Positions 38,624 through 47,954 of a stretch of 64,000 bases of DNA are shown piece after piece. The position numbers were made by a program, and so were the translations under genes. This DNA is from an uncultured Bacteroidales bacterium (GTDB taxonomy: Bacteria; Bacteroidota; Bacteroidia; Bacteroidales; Muribaculaceae): the NCBI GenBank assembly GCA_900544535.1, contig UQVH01000014.1, forward strand, positions 1-64,000, in the 5' to 3' direction. The notes under the pieces were generated by a model that saw only the letters and a list, made by a program, of their open reading frames with translations, was not told the origin of the DNA and searched no databases. Every line of letters starts with the position of its first letter. Position 1 is the first letter of the stretch.

Positions 38624-39699
38624 AACTCCGCACTCTGACCGCAGCCGTCTTTGGCGCGGCAGCCCTGTTGGCACAGGCCGACGGCCGCGGCATATGGATG
38701 GAACAGAAGCATGATTTCGGGGCCTTCGACGAAGATCTCGGCACTGTTTACTGCGACTTCCGGCTTATCAACGCTTCGGACGAGCCGATAGCCATCATCA
38801 GCGCGAGGGCTAACTGCGGCTGCACCAAACCGGAATATTCCCGCGATCCGATCGCTCCCGGCGATACCGCCGTCATCCGCGTGGGCTTCGACCCCAAAGG
38901 ACGTCCGGGCCGCTTCGTCAAATATGTCAACGTCGATCTCGATTCCGATCCGAAGCGCACGTCGCTGACCATACAGGGGACGGTCATCGGCGCCTCGAAC
39001 ACGCTGAAATCGCGCTTCCCGCTCTCCTTAGGCCCGATGAAACTGCGCGGCGACATCATCAGCTACGGCAACATCTACCGCGGCCACACGGGAGGGCAAT
39101 ATCTTGAATGCTACAACGCCTCTGCCGACACAATACGTCCGCAGATCATCAGCAAGCCGTCATATATCAACGTGATCATGCAGCCCGCGGAAGTGCCGCC
39201 GGGCGACAGATTCGTGATCTCAACGGTATTCCACGGCGACCGCGTCAAGACCTGGGGAGTGCTGACCGACTCGATGACCATAGCGCCCGACAAAAATTCT
39301 GCCGAGCGCATGAAGATCGAGACCGTAGCCATCATCGGCGAGGATTTCTCGAAACTCTCGGCCAAGGAGCGGGAAAACGCCCCAGTGATCGACACGGACG
39401 AAACCGCCATCGACCTGCACAGGATCAGCCGCACGGATGCACCGGTCAAACGCAGTTTCACCATCACCAACAAAGGAAAATCGACGCTCCTCATCCGCCG
39501 AATCTACTGTCCGGAGGAAGCTGTGAGCGTCAGAATCAAGTCTGACAAAATCAAACCGGGCAAAAGCGAGAAAGTCGATGTGACAATCAATCCCGCCCTC
39601 ATCGGCGACACAGAGCTACTCAACGCCCGCATCAACATCATCGCCAATGATCCGGACCATCCGTCTACGATGGTGCGCGTCGTTGCCGAGGTGAAATGA
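38620..39699 (+). CDS. DUF1573 exported protein, longer paralogue
   Basis: A 359-aa protein with a signal peptide (MKLRTLTAAVFGAAALLAQA). The first domain (about 25-130) repeats the family pattern of the upstream gene: KHDFGAFDEDLGT, NCGCTKPEYSRDPIAPGD. A middle domain (about 135-240) has no family I can name. A third Ig-like domain follows (about 255-359; KRSFTITNKGKSTLLIRRIYCPE). The pair probably arose by duplication and extension. Function unknown; periplasmic location expected. Confidence 0.85.
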   Translation: MKLRTLTAAVFGAAALLAQADGRGIWMEQKHDFGAFDEDLGTVYCDFRLINASDEPIAIISARANCGCTKPEYSRDPIAPGDTAVIRVGFDPKGRPGRFVKYVNVDLDSDPKRTSLTIQGTVIGASNTLKSRFPLSLGPMKLRGDIISYGNIYRGHTGGQYLECYNASADTIRPQIISKPSYINVIMQPAEVPPGDRFVISTVFHGDRVKTWGVLTDSMTIAPDKNSAERMKIETVAIIGEDFSKLSAKERENAPVIDTDETAIDLHRISRTDAPVKRSFTITNKGKSTLLIRRIYCPEEAVSVRIKSDKIKPGKSEKVDVTINPALIGDTELLNARINIIANDPDHPSTMVRVVAEVK

Positions 39700-39753
39700 C
39701 CGCTTGTCTGACAACAAACCACCCCAATCACAACAGCCCACAATCACACAGCC

Positions 39754-40839
39754 ATGGAACATATTGAAAACGACGATCAGTTCGGAGGTCTCACCGTCAA
39801 CAAAGGCGTGACACAGCCTCCGGTTGTAAACCCCTATCTCAAACGCCGCAAGCGCAAAGCGCTTCCGACCGCCGGCGAACTCGTGGAGGGAATACTCAAA
39901 GGCGACATCACCACTCTGGCACGCGCCGTAACACTCGTGGAGAGTCTTTCACCTGACCACCAGACCATTGCGCAGGAGGTGATCGAGAAGTGTCTCCCCT
40001 ACTCCGGCAACTCGCGCCGCATCGGCATCACCGGTGTTCCGGGAGCAGGCAAAAGTACCTCGATCGACGTTTTCGGTCTCCATGTGCTGAAAAAAGGGGG
40101 CAAATTAGCGGTCCTCGCCATCGACCCCTCCAGCGAACGCACCAAAGGGAGCATCCTCGGCGACAAGACTCGCATGGAGAAGCTCTCCGTACACCCCGAC
40201 GCCTTTATCCGCCCCAGCCCCTCGGCTGGTTCATTAGGCGGCGTGGCCCGCAAGACACGCGAGACAATAGTGCTCTGCGAGGCTGCGGGATTCAACAACA
40301 TTTTCGTGGAGACCGTGGGCGTGGGTCAGAGCGAGACTGCCGTGCACTCGATGGTCGACTTCTTCCTGCTGATCCAGCTCGCGGGAACCGGCGACGAACT
40401 CCAGGGTATCAAGCGCGGTATCATGGAGATGGCCGACGGTATAGTGATCAACAAGGCCGACGGCGACAACATCCAGCGCGCAAAACTGGCACAGGCCCAG
40501 TTCCGCAGCGCCCTCCATCTCTTCCCGCTGACAGAATCTGGTTGGAGTCCTGAGGTGCTGACTTATTCAGGCTATTTTGAACTTGGCATTCCGGAAGTGT
40601 GGGATATGATCGACCGCTATTTCGCGTTCGTCGACGCCAACGGATATTTCGAGCGCAAACGCAGCCAGCAGGCCCGCTACTGGATGTACGAGACCATCGA
40701 CGAGCAGCTGCGCGCTCATTTCTATCATAATCCTGAAATCGAAAAACTGCTTGCGGCAAAGGAAATCCGTGTGCTGAACAATCAGCAGAGTTCCTTCACG
40801 GCCGCCCGCGACATACTTGACTGCTACTTCGGCAAATAG
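39754..40839 (+). CDS. meaB: Methylmalonyl-CoA mutase-associated GTPase MeaB
   Basis: A 361-aa G3E-type P-loop GTPase that loads and protects the B12-dependent methylmalonyl-CoA mutase, used in succinate to propionate metabolism. Walker A is GVPGAGKST (94-102); DPSSERTKGSILGDKTRM and VETVGVGQSE (switch regions) and NKAD (base specificity) follow. The C-terminal dimerisation arm is present. Length is normal. The mutase genes themselves are not in the window. Its stop lies 11 bp from that of the convergent antiporter gene, with no terminator between. Confidence 0.95.
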   Translation: MEHIENDDQFGGLTVNKGVTQPPVVNPYLKRRKRKALPTAGELVEGILKGDITTLARAVTLVESLSPDHQTIAQEVIEKCLPYSGNSRRIGITGVPGAGKSTSIDVFGLHVLKKGGKLAVLAIDPSSERTKGSILGDKTRMEKLSVHPDAFIRPSPSAGSLGGVARKTRETIVLCEAAGFNNIFVETVGVGQSETAVHSMVDFFLLIQLAGTGDELQGIKRGIMEMADGIVINKADGDNIQRAKLAQAQFRSALHLFPLTESGWSPEVLTYSGYFELGIPEVWDMIDRYFAFVDANGYFERKRSQQARYWMYETIDEQLRAHFYHNPEIEKLLAAKEIRVLNNQQSSFTAARDILDCYFGK

Positions 40840-40850
40840 GCTCCCTCCTG

Positions 40851-42995
40851 CTATCGGTTCATCGCCTTGCGCAGACGTCGGGCGAGAGCCATGGTGTAGA
40901 GATAGAGCCGGTTGGGTGTCGACACAATATCGGTTGCCATGGTCTCGGCCATGGTCATCGGAGCCTCGGTGCCGAACTGACCCGGATAGAGGACTATCAA
41001 GTTCGTGTTGGCGAAGTATTTCTGGAGATATTCGGGAACGGCGTCCATGTCGCTGTCAAACGACACTGACGAACGGCGCGCGCTGACAACGATCAGCAGA
41101 TCGTCGTCCTTCACCTCGGCTGATTTCACGACAAAATCATCATAGCTGTTGACCTCGGCAAACGAAATGCGTATGCCGAGGTTGCTTTTTTTCACGACTG
41201 TGCGTATAAGCGGGGCGGTCGAGGGCTCACACCAGAATTCGATGCGGCAGCCGATCTGACGACAGAGATTGCCCACGGCCTGTACCCAGCGGCGGAATCC
41301 GGTCTCGAACTGAGCCTTTTTCGGGACGGCCACGAGGATGCGGGTGACGGTGTTGAGCGGTATGAAGCAGCGCGACATGACGATCATCCTGTTGGTCGAG
41401 CGAAGCAGCTGTTCGACTTTTTCACCCAGGAAAGAGTCGATGATCTTGGTGCGGCGGTGAAGCCCCACGATAAGTTCGGTGATGTCGCGCTCCTCCATAG
41501 TGTTGAGCACACCGGTGATAAAGTTGAGGTCGAAGCGCTCGATCGGAGTGAGGGTTGTCTCAACGGCAGCAGCGGCACGTTCGGCCACGTCAAGCGAGTT
41601 GCGTCCGATGGCGCGGGCGGAAGCGGAGTTGTCGCTGCGGACATGCAGGGCATAAAGGTCGCCGGCCACAGAGGTGTCGGGGAAGCGCATGGAGAGCGCG
41701 AGATCTACGATGCCGGGCGCTGTCAGAGGGTTGGAGATAGCCACAAGAGTACGCGGATGAGCGGTGGAATCTTCTCTGGCGTTCTCCTCTTCTTCCTGTT
41801 CCAGCATTTGGACTTTCAGTCGCGAGGCGGCGCGCTCCGTGCCGAATGATGACACGGTGCAGGTCACGAGGATCATCACGACAGTGCCGTTGAGCACCTG
41901 CACGTCGAAAAGGTGCATCTCATAGCCGATCATCACCACGGCGAGAGCCACGGCAGTGTGGGCGTTGGAGAGCTGATACATCATCGAGCGGTCGACCGAT
42001 GTCAGACCATAGACTTTCTGCGTGACAAGAGCGGCAAGCCACTTCGAGGCCATGGCGACAGCACTCATGACGGCGGCCGTGTAAAGGGTGCCCCAGCCGT
42101 CCATAACCACACGCAGGTCAATCAGCATTCCGACTCCGATGAGGAAGTAAGGGATGAAAAGCGCGTTACCGACAAACTCCAGGCGCCCCATCAGCGTGGA
42201 GCGAGCGGGGATGAAGCGGTTGAGCACAAGTCCGGCGAAAAAAGCGCCGAAGACTCCCTCGATGCCGATGAATGATGCGAGGGCGGCAGCGCCGAACACG
42301 GCGACCATCACATAGATGAACTGGCTGATGCCGTCGTTGTAGTGCTTGAAGAAATATCGGGTGATGCGTGGGTAGATATATGTCAGTCCGACACAGTAGA
42401 GCGCGAGGTAGAAAAGTATCGGCACGAGTGAACTGATCGAGCCGTCGCGATAGACGCCAAGCACTCCGGCAAGCACAATGAGTGAGCCGAGGACGGTCAT
42501 AATGGTACCAGCAATGGCAATAATGACGGCCGGGGATTTGGTGACGCCGAAACGCGCCACGATCGGATAGGCGATCAGCGTGTGGGCGGCAAACATCGAA
42601 GCCAGGAGCGTAGCTTCAAGCATGTGCATTTTCAGAGCCGCCATAGCCGTCAGGGCACCAAGAATAAGCGGTATGATAAAGGTGAAAGCGCCGAATGTCA
42701 TACCCTTGCGCAGGTTTTTGCGCAGGTGGTACATGTCGATCTCTATACCGGCCAAAAACATAAGATAGAGGATACCCACCTGGCCGAAGACCTCAAAACT
42801 CATGTCGCGAGCGAGAATATTGAGCCCGTAAGGCCCTACGGCGACACCCGCAATAATCAGACCGATAACCTGCGGAATCCTCAGGCGGCTCAACACCAGC
42901 GGAGTCAACAGGATTATCGCCATCACCGTCAGAAATATCGGAACGGGAGAAGTGATCAGCGGCGCCGTGGCCGGTATGGCAAGTGACAATAACAT
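40851..42995 (-). CDS. CPA2-family cation:proton antiporter with C-terminal USP-like domain
   Basis: A 714-aa protein. About 12 membrane helices (about 15-390) form a KefB/NhaA-type exchanger domain, with RIPQVIGLIIAGVAVGPYGL near the start and FFAGLVLNRFIPARSTLMGRLEFVGNALF in the middle. The C-terminal half (about 410-700) is soluble and resembles tandem universal-stress-protein folds (TLVAISNPLTAPGIVDLAL; RILVAVPKKAQFETGF), which may sense nucleotides. The role is likely Na+ or K+/H+ exchange at the inner membrane; the ion is not readable. No TrkA-N domain of KefB type is seen. The start at 42995 lies about 10 bp after its predicted transcription start. Confidence 0.9.
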   Translation of the reverse strand: MLLSLAIPATAPLITSPVPIFLTVMAIILLTPLVLSRLRIPQVIGLIIAGVAVGPYGLNILARDMSFEVFGQVGILYLMFLAGIEIDMYHLRKNLRKGMTFGAFTFIIPLILGALTAMAALKMHMLEATLLASMFAAHTLIAYPIVARFGVTKSPAVIIAIAGTIMTVLGSLIVLAGVLGVYRDGSISSLVPILFYLALYCVGLTYIYPRITRYFFKHYNDGISQFIYVMVAVFGAAALASFIGIEGVFGAFFAGLVLNRFIPARSTLMGRLEFVGNALFIPYFLIGVGMLIDLRVVMDGWGTLYTAAVMSAVAMASKWLAALVTQKVYGLTSVDRSMMYQLSNAHTAVALAVVMIGYEMHLFDVQVLNGTVVMILVTCTVSSFGTERAASRLKVQMLEQEEEENAREDSTAHPRTLVAISNPLTAPGIVDLALSMRFPDTSVAGDLYALHVRSDNSASARAIGRNSLDVAERAAAAVETTLTPIERFDLNFITGVLNTMEERDITELIVGLHRRTKIIDSFLGEKVEQLLRSTNRMIVMSRCFIPLNTVTRILVAVPKKAQFETGFRRWVQAVGNLCRQIGCRIEFWCEPSTAPLIRTVVKKSNLGIRISFAEVNSYDDFVVKSAEVKDDDLLIVVSARRSSVSFDSDMDAVPEYLQKYFANTNLIVLYPGQFGTEAPMTMAETMATDIVSTPNRLYLYTMALARRLRKAMNR

Positions 42996-43012
42996 GGCTC
43001 TGCAAAATTACT

Positions 43013-43043
43013 GAAAACTACCCGAAATCCGAACATCCTGAAA
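43013..43043 (-). promoter_or_regulatory. Promoter of the cation:proton antiporter
   Basis: On the minus strand, TAATTTTG at 43020-43013 is a perfect -7 box; TTTC at 43043-43040 is a near -33 element, 19 bp upstream. The 5' leader is very short. Confidence 0.65.
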
Positions 43044-43088
43044 ATATTTTTTGTATTGATGAGCGGTAACGTGGATTGACAACAAATA

Positions 43089-43142
43089 AAGAGCCACAGT
43101 TGTGAACCATCATTATTGAGATGTTTTGCAACTGTGGCGCTT
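43089..43142 (-). terminator. Terminator after the fucosidase gene
   Basis: GCCACAGTTG (43093-43102) pairs perfectly with CAACTGTGGC (43129-43138), extended by AAAG/CTTT; the minus-strand reading continues into TTTATTTGTT. Confidence 0.75.
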
Positions 43143-43171
43143 TATCATTTATCTATATTAATTTTTACAGA

Positions 43172-45739
43172 TCAGAGCGGTAGATCGGTGGCTTGGAAGA
43201 TGTAGGTGGTGCCGGGTTGGGTCGGGATGTCATAGAGATATGTCCGGGGCAGGTCGAGTGCGGGGATTTTTGAACTGTCTTTGATGACCGGTGCGGGGAT
43301 GGAGTAGACGCTGTTGAGCGGGTTGGGATTGTTGCCTTCAGCAGCTACAAGAGCCGGAGTGCCGCCGGTGGATCGGAGTGGTGTAACAGAGCGCAGACGC
43401 AGATTGCCGCCGAGTGTGGAGCGGATTGTGACAGAGACGAGTTTGCCGTCAGCCCAACTCATATCTACGATCTCGAAGCCGCCGCGTGCGCGCAGACCCT
43501 TGACCTGCCCCTGAGACCATGCGTCGGGCAAAGCGGGAAGAAGATGAACGGCGCCGTCGTGGCTCTGCACAAGCATCTCGGCAATACCGGCGGTGCAACC
43601 GAAGTTACCGTCGATCTGGAACGGCGGATGAGCGTCGAAAAGGTTGGCATATGTGCCGCCGTCCTGATCCTTGATGGTGACATTGGGATCTTTGAGGCGG
43701 AGCTGGTTGCGGATTAAGGTCATGGCATGGTTACCGTCAAGCAGACGTGCCCACAGGCAGACTTTCCAGCCCATAGACCATCCGCGGCTGGCATCACCGC
43801 GGCCGACCAGCGACTTTTTGGCCGCCTGAAAAAGTTCGGGAGAGGTATAAGGCGATATCTGATTGCCGGGATATAGTCCCCAGAGATGTGAGACATGGCG
43901 GTGACCGCTGCTCTCTCGGTCCCAGTCTTCAAGCCATTCCTGAAGCTGACCGTACTTGCCGATGTGCATCGGAGGCAGCTGTGCCTTGAGGGCGGCAAGT
44001 TCGGACGCAAACACACTGTCACGACCGAGAGCTTCCGCTGCGAGGATGGTGTTGTTGAGAAGATCATAGACCATCTGATTGTCCATGGTCACACCGCTGA
44101 ACACCGCCAGACTTTTCTTTCGGCCGTCAGGGCCGACGTAAGAGCCGATGCCCGGATGATTCTCAGGCGAATTGGAGGGTGAAACAACCTTGTAACCGGT
44201 CTTGGGGTCGGTGACAAGGAAATCCTGATAGAACTCGGAAGCACCTTTCAGTATGGGGTAAACCTCGGCAAGCCAAGCCTTGTCGCCGGTATAGAGATAG
44301 CGTTCCCACAGATGGGAAGCGAACCAGGCGTTGCAGGTAGGCCACACGCTGCACGACGCATTGTCGACGGCTCCGGTCGAGCGCCAGAGGTCGGTATTGT
44401 GATGGAGAGTCCAGCCGCGGCAGCCGTACATCTTCTCAGCCGACTCACGTCCGGTGACACTAACATCCTTGACCATCTGAAGGAAGGGATCATGACATTC
44501 ACTGAGATTCGTGACCTCAGCGGGCCAGTAGTTCATCTCGACATTGATATTGGTGGTATATTTGCTGTCCCAGGCGGGATACTGGCCGGCATCGGGATTC
44601 CATATGCCCTGAAGATTGGCCGGTTGGGTGCCGGGCTGAGATGAGCAGATCAGCAAATAGCGGCCGAACTGGAAGTACATGGCGGCAAGTCCGGGGTCAT
44701 CGCTATCGGCAAATTCAGCCACACGGCGGTCAGTAGGTTTGGCTTCCTGCACGGGATTATGACCGAGATCGAGGCTGACACGATTGAACATCGAGGCGTA
44801 ACGGGCGCTGTGGGCCGCTTTAGCGCGGTCAAAATCGCGGTCGAAGGCCGTCAGCGCAGCCATTGCTTTGGCATCGCTGTCACCTGATATATCCTTATAG
44901 TTTTCAAAATTGGTAGCTGCGGCTACTACAATCAGAACGCTGTCGGCATTTTTGACAGTCAGAGTACCCTTCGATCTGTCGGCACTCTGTTTTCCTCCGT
45001 CGGCAATGATCTGAATATAAGTCGTCGCACGAAGGAGATTGGGAATGTTTTCCATCTCTGGCTGACCGGGGAAGGAGCTGACCCGAAGCAGATTGTCGGT
45101 CCCCTTCACGACCTCTGCGGTAGCCTTGACGCGCTTTTCCTTTTCAGGGCCTTTGAAAGATGTGGTAAAGCTGATTTTGCCACCTTTAGAGGCGGTCAGA
45201 CGCATTACAAGCACATTGTCGGCAAGCGAGGTGAAGATCTCGCGCTTATAGTCGACACCGCCGAGCGTATAATCGACACGCGCCACCGCATCGCTGAGAT
45301 CAAGCGTACGTGAGTAGGCCGACGGAACAGCTTTCGGAGTCTTGAAATCGAGCACGATGTTGCCCAAAGATTCATAGGCCATGCCGTGGGCTGTCACGTT
45401 GATGTCAGCGGTAATATTGGCCATTGCCAGACGCTGTGCGCGTTCATAGTCGCCGCGGTCAATGCAGTCGCGGATCTCCTGAAGATGGGCTTTGGCGTTA
45501 GGATTGATGTTGTTGTAGGGACTTCCGGCCCAAAAGGTGTCTTCGTTGATCTGGATCGTATCACTGGCGATACCTCCGTAGACCATTGCACCCAGGCGCC
45601 CGTTGCCAAGAGGCAGGGCCTCAAGCCAGTAATCGGCTGGTCGGTCATAGCGCAAAGTCAGGCCGTTATCAGCCGGGCCAGAGGCCGAGGCCGCAAAGGC
45701 GGCGATGAAACAAAGCACTGATAAGCAGAATTTCTTCAT
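43172..45739 (-). CDS. GH95 alpha-L-fucosidase
   Basis: An 855-aa exported enzyme (signal peptide about 1-19) that removes alpha-1,2-linked L-fucose, for example from mucin glycans or milk oligosaccharides. Family features: YDRPADYWLEALPLGNGRLG at the N-terminus, N397-I-N399 in TNINVEMNYWPAE, E601 in LQEW and D710 in FQIDGNFGC, matching the catalytic and Asn residues of Bifidobacterium AfcA. Length is normal. GH95 members can also act on L-galactosides, so the substrate is not fixed. It stands alone with its own promoter and terminator, outside any SusCD locus in this window. Confidence 0.95.
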   Translation of the reverse strand: MKKFCLSVLCFIAAFAASASGPADNGLTLRYDRPADYWLEALPLGNGRLGAMVYGGIASDTIQINEDTFWAGSPYNNINPNAKAHLQEIRDCIDRGDYERAQRLAMANITADINVTAHGMAYESLGNIVLDFKTPKAVPSAYSRTLDLSDAVARVDYTLGGVDYKREIFTSLADNVLVMRLTASKGGKISFTTSFKGPEKEKRVKATAEVVKGTDNLLRVSSFPGQPEMENIPNLLRATTYIQIIADGGKQSADRSKGTLTVKNADSVLIVVAAATNFENYKDISGDSDAKAMAALTAFDRDFDRAKAAHSARYASMFNRVSLDLGHNPVQEAKPTDRRVAEFADSDDPGLAAMYFQFGRYLLICSSQPGTQPANLQGIWNPDAGQYPAWDSKYTTNINVEMNYWPAEVTNLSECHDPFLQMVKDVSVTGRESAEKMYGCRGWTLHHNTDLWRSTGAVDNASCSVWPTCNAWFASHLWERYLYTGDKAWLAEVYPILKGASEFYQDFLVTDPKTGYKVVSPSNSPENHPGIGSYVGPDGRKKSLAVFSGVTMDNQMVYDLLNNTILAAEALGRDSVFASELAALKAQLPPMHIGKYGQLQEWLEDWDRESSGHRHVSHLWGLYPGNQISPYTSPELFQAAKKSLVGRGDASRGWSMGWKVCLWARLLDGNHAMTLIRNQLRLKDPNVTIKDQDGGTYANLFDAHPPFQIDGNFGCTAGIAEMLVQSHDGAVHLLPALPDAWSQGQVKGLRARGGFEIVDMSWADGKLVSVTIRSTLGGNLRLRSVTPLRSTGGTPALVAAEGNNPNPLNSVYSIPAPVIKDSSKIPALDLPRTYLYDIPTQPGTTYIFQATDLPL

Positions 45740-45769
45740 GGTTTATTAAAAAAGTATAGTATTAAGTAA

Positions 45770-45801
45770 CAAAGTTACGCTTTTTCAACGAATTACACAA
45801 A
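45770..45801 (-). promoter_or_regulatory. Promoter of the GH95 fucosidase gene
   Basis: Minus strand: -33 TTTG (45801-45798) and -7 TAACTTTG (45777-45770), exactly 20 bp apart, a textbook Bacteroidota promoter. Confidence 0.75.
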
Positions 45802-45870
45802 CGTGTGGTTAAATTTAAACCGGACTTATACACAGGCTATAAATGCCAATAACAGGCCTGCTGTTTTCCG

Positions 45871-47130
45871 TCAGCCCTGTTTTTTCGCAATGTCGGTCTC
45901 TTCCCAGATATAGAGGCGGTCGGAGGGACGGATTTTGCGCGGCACTTTGATCGAGAAGCTGTCGCCTTTCTTAACCATCGGTACGGGATCGTATTCGAGG
46001 CGCAATTCCTCGACAGTCATGATGATGGCACCCGTGTCAGTGCCGGTGATTACGATCTCATCGCCGACATGCAGCTCTCCGGCTTCCATAAGGAACTCCC
46101 CTACTCCGAGTTTCGGGAAGTGGCGCACACCTTTGGCCACATAACGCTTGACGCGTGTGGCTGACGATCCGTATTTCGAAGACCATTCGCCGAGGCGCTG
46201 ACCGAGGTAGTAGCCGTTCCAGAAACCTCGGTTGAAAATTTTGGACAGTTCCTCGTCCCAGCGGGCAATACGGTCTTCGGTAAACTCCCCGCGGCAGATA
46301 GCGTCAATCGCCTCCGAATAGGACTGTACGGCGATTTTCACATATTCCGGTCCGCGCGCACGGCCTTCGATCTTGAAGACACGCACTCCGGCATCGATCA
46401 TTTTATTGAGGAAATGAATGGTCTTCAGATCCTTAGGCGACATGATATATTTGTTCTCCACGGCCAGTTCGTCGCCGGTCTCACGGTCGGTGACGGTGTA
46501 GCCACGGCGACAGATCTGTGTGCAGGCGCCGCGGTTGGCGCTGGAATTCATCTCATGCAGACTTAGATAGCACTTACCGGAAACAGCCATGCAGAGAGCG
46601 CCGTGACAGAACATCTCGATACGCACCCGCTGTCCGTGAGGGCCGCGGATGTCCTCGCGTTCGATGGCGTCGTAGATGGCTCTGACCTGATCAAGATTGA
46701 GCTCGCGAGCGAGCACGACCACGTCGGCATACTGCGCAAAGAAGCGCACAGCCTCGATATTGGTGACATTAAGCTGAGTTGAGATATGGACTTCGACACC
46801 GATGCTGCGGGCATAGCTGATGGCTGCAATGTCGCTCGCGATAATGGCCGAGATACCGCTGTCGCGAACGGCCTCGATGACCGAACGCATTTTGTCAAGT
46901 TCGTTGTCGTATATGATGGTGTTGACTGTCAGATAGGTTTTCACCCCGGCCTGATCGCAGATCGACGCGATGTTGCGCAGATCATCAAGAGTGAAATTGA
47001 CCGAGGAGCGCGAACGCATGTTCAGCCCCTCGACGCCGAAATATATGGCGTCGGCTCCCGCCTCGATAGCAGCATGGAGCGACTCGTAGCTCCCCACAGG
47101 AGCCATTATTTCAAAATCTTTTCTATTCAT
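45871..47130 (-). CDS. U32 family protein (TrhP/YegQ-like)
   Basis: A 419-aa protein. The start APVGSYESLHAAIEAGADAIYFG and the cysteine-rich segment C175-C180-C187-C203-C207 (FCHGALC, GKCYLS, GACTQIC) are the U32 signature. Members such as TrhP take part in prephenate-dependent 5-hydroxyuridine formation at tRNA position 34; others act in ubiquinone synthesis, which Bacteroidales lack. The cysteines probably hold an Fe-S cluster. The older name 'collagenase' is not supported. It has its own promoter and stands alone, ending upstream of the fucosidase gene. Confidence 0.88.
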   Translation of the reverse strand: MNRKDFEIMAPVGSYESLHAAIEAGADAIYFGVEGLNMRSRSSVNFTLDDLRNIASICDQAGVKTYLTVNTIIYDNELDKMRSVIEAVRDSGISAIIASDIAAISYARSIGVEVHISTQLNVTNIEAVRFFAQYADVVVLARELNLDQVRAIYDAIEREDIRGPHGQRVRIEMFCHGALCMAVSGKCYLSLHEMNSSANRGACTQICRRGYTVTDRETGDELAVENKYIMSPKDLKTIHFLNKMIDAGVRVFKIEGRARGPEYVKIAVQSYSEAIDAICRGEFTEDRIARWDEELSKIFNRGFWNGYYLGQRLGEWSSKYGSSATRVKRYVAKGVRHFPKLGVGEFLMEAGELHVGDEIVITGTDTGAIIMTVEELRLEYDPVPMVKKGDSFSIKVPRKIRPSDRLYIWEETDIAKKQG

Positions 47131-47147
47131 GACTTCAAAAGTTACTG

Positions 47148-47179
47148 CAAAGTTAAGACTTTAAGCGCTTATCTCCAAA
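47148..47179 (-). promoter_or_regulatory. Promoter of the U32 gene
   Basis: Minus strand: -33 TTTG (47179-47176) and -7 TAACTTTG (47155-47148), 20 bp apart. The start codon follows about 18 bp later. Confidence 0.75.
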
Positions 47180-47216
47180 GGTCGCAAATCATAGCAGTTC
47201 ATACATTTATTTTTCG

Positions 47217-47224
47217 TAAATTTG
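47217..47224 (+). promoter_or_regulatory. -7 box of the SanA/YdcF-like gene
   Basis: TAAATTTG, a TAnnTTTG match, 38 bp before ATG 47262. No clear -33 TTTG at the usual distance. Confidence 0.55.
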
Positions 47225-47261
47225 CAACAATATAAAGTATTGGTTGACAATCCATCTGACA

Positions 47262-47954
47262 ATGAAACTATTCCGTTCCAAATCAAGCGGGCAGAAGCGC
47301 AAGGTGCTCAAGAGAGTGCTTTGGGGACTCTGCGGCTTCGGCGCCGTGTGTGTCGCGTTTACGGTCTACGCAAATGTGGCGGTGGAGAAAGCCACAGCTG
47401 GAAGAATATATGACAGCCCCGACGACATACCCCATTCAAAAGTAGCCCTGTTGCTCGGCACAAGCCCCATGACCCGAAGCGGAGGCACAAACACATACTT
47501 TACCAACCGCATCGCCACGGCTGCGGAGCTTTACCACGCCGGGAAGACAGACTTTATTCTCGCCAGCGGCGACAATCATATAAAGGATTATGACGAGCCG
47601 ACGGCCATGCGCGACGCGCTTATAGCCGAGGGTGTGCCCGAAGAGCGGATTATCCTCGATTTCGCGGGATTCCGGACTCTCGATTCGGTTGTAAGAGCCA
47701 AAGAAGTGTTCGGCTGCGATTCTCTGACCATCATCTCGCAGGCCGACCACAACGCGCGGGCACTATACCTCGCCAAGGCCAACGGCATAGACGCCGTGGC
47801 CCTTACAGCCCCCGTCAATGCTCCACAGCGTCTGCGCATCAGACTTGCTATACGCGAATGGCTGGCCCGCGACAAGATGATGCTCGATATCCTCTTCGGC
47901 AAACAGCCTCATTTCTTGGGCGAGCGGATCGAGATTCCGGATGTCGTCAGATAG
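47262..47954 (+). CDS. SanA/ElyC/YdcF family (DUF218) membrane protein
   Basis: A 230-aa protein with start ATG 47262. One N-terminal membrane helix (about 20-40; LWGLCGFGAVCVAFTVYANV) is followed by the DUF218 domain: VALLLGTSPMTRSGGTNTYF, ILASGDN, DEPTAMRDALIAEGVPEERI, DFAGFRTLDSVVRAKEVF and IISQADHNARALYLA. The family includes SanA and ElyC of enterobacteria, linked to envelope barrier function and lipid carrier use; the reaction is not established. The domain faces the periplasm. Its end overlaps the convergent aminotransferase gene by 8 bp. Confidence 0.9.
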   Translation: MKLFRSKSSGQKRKVLKRVLWGLCGFGAVCVAFTVYANVAVEKATAGRIYDSPDDIPHSKVALLLGTSPMTRSGGTNTYFTNRIATAAELYHAGKTDFILASGDNHIKDYDEPTAMRDALIAEGVPEERIILDFAGFRTLDSVVRAKEVFGCDSLTIISQADHNARALYLAKANGIDAVALTAPVNAPQRLRIRLAIREWLARDKMMLDILFGKQPHFLGERIEIPDVVR

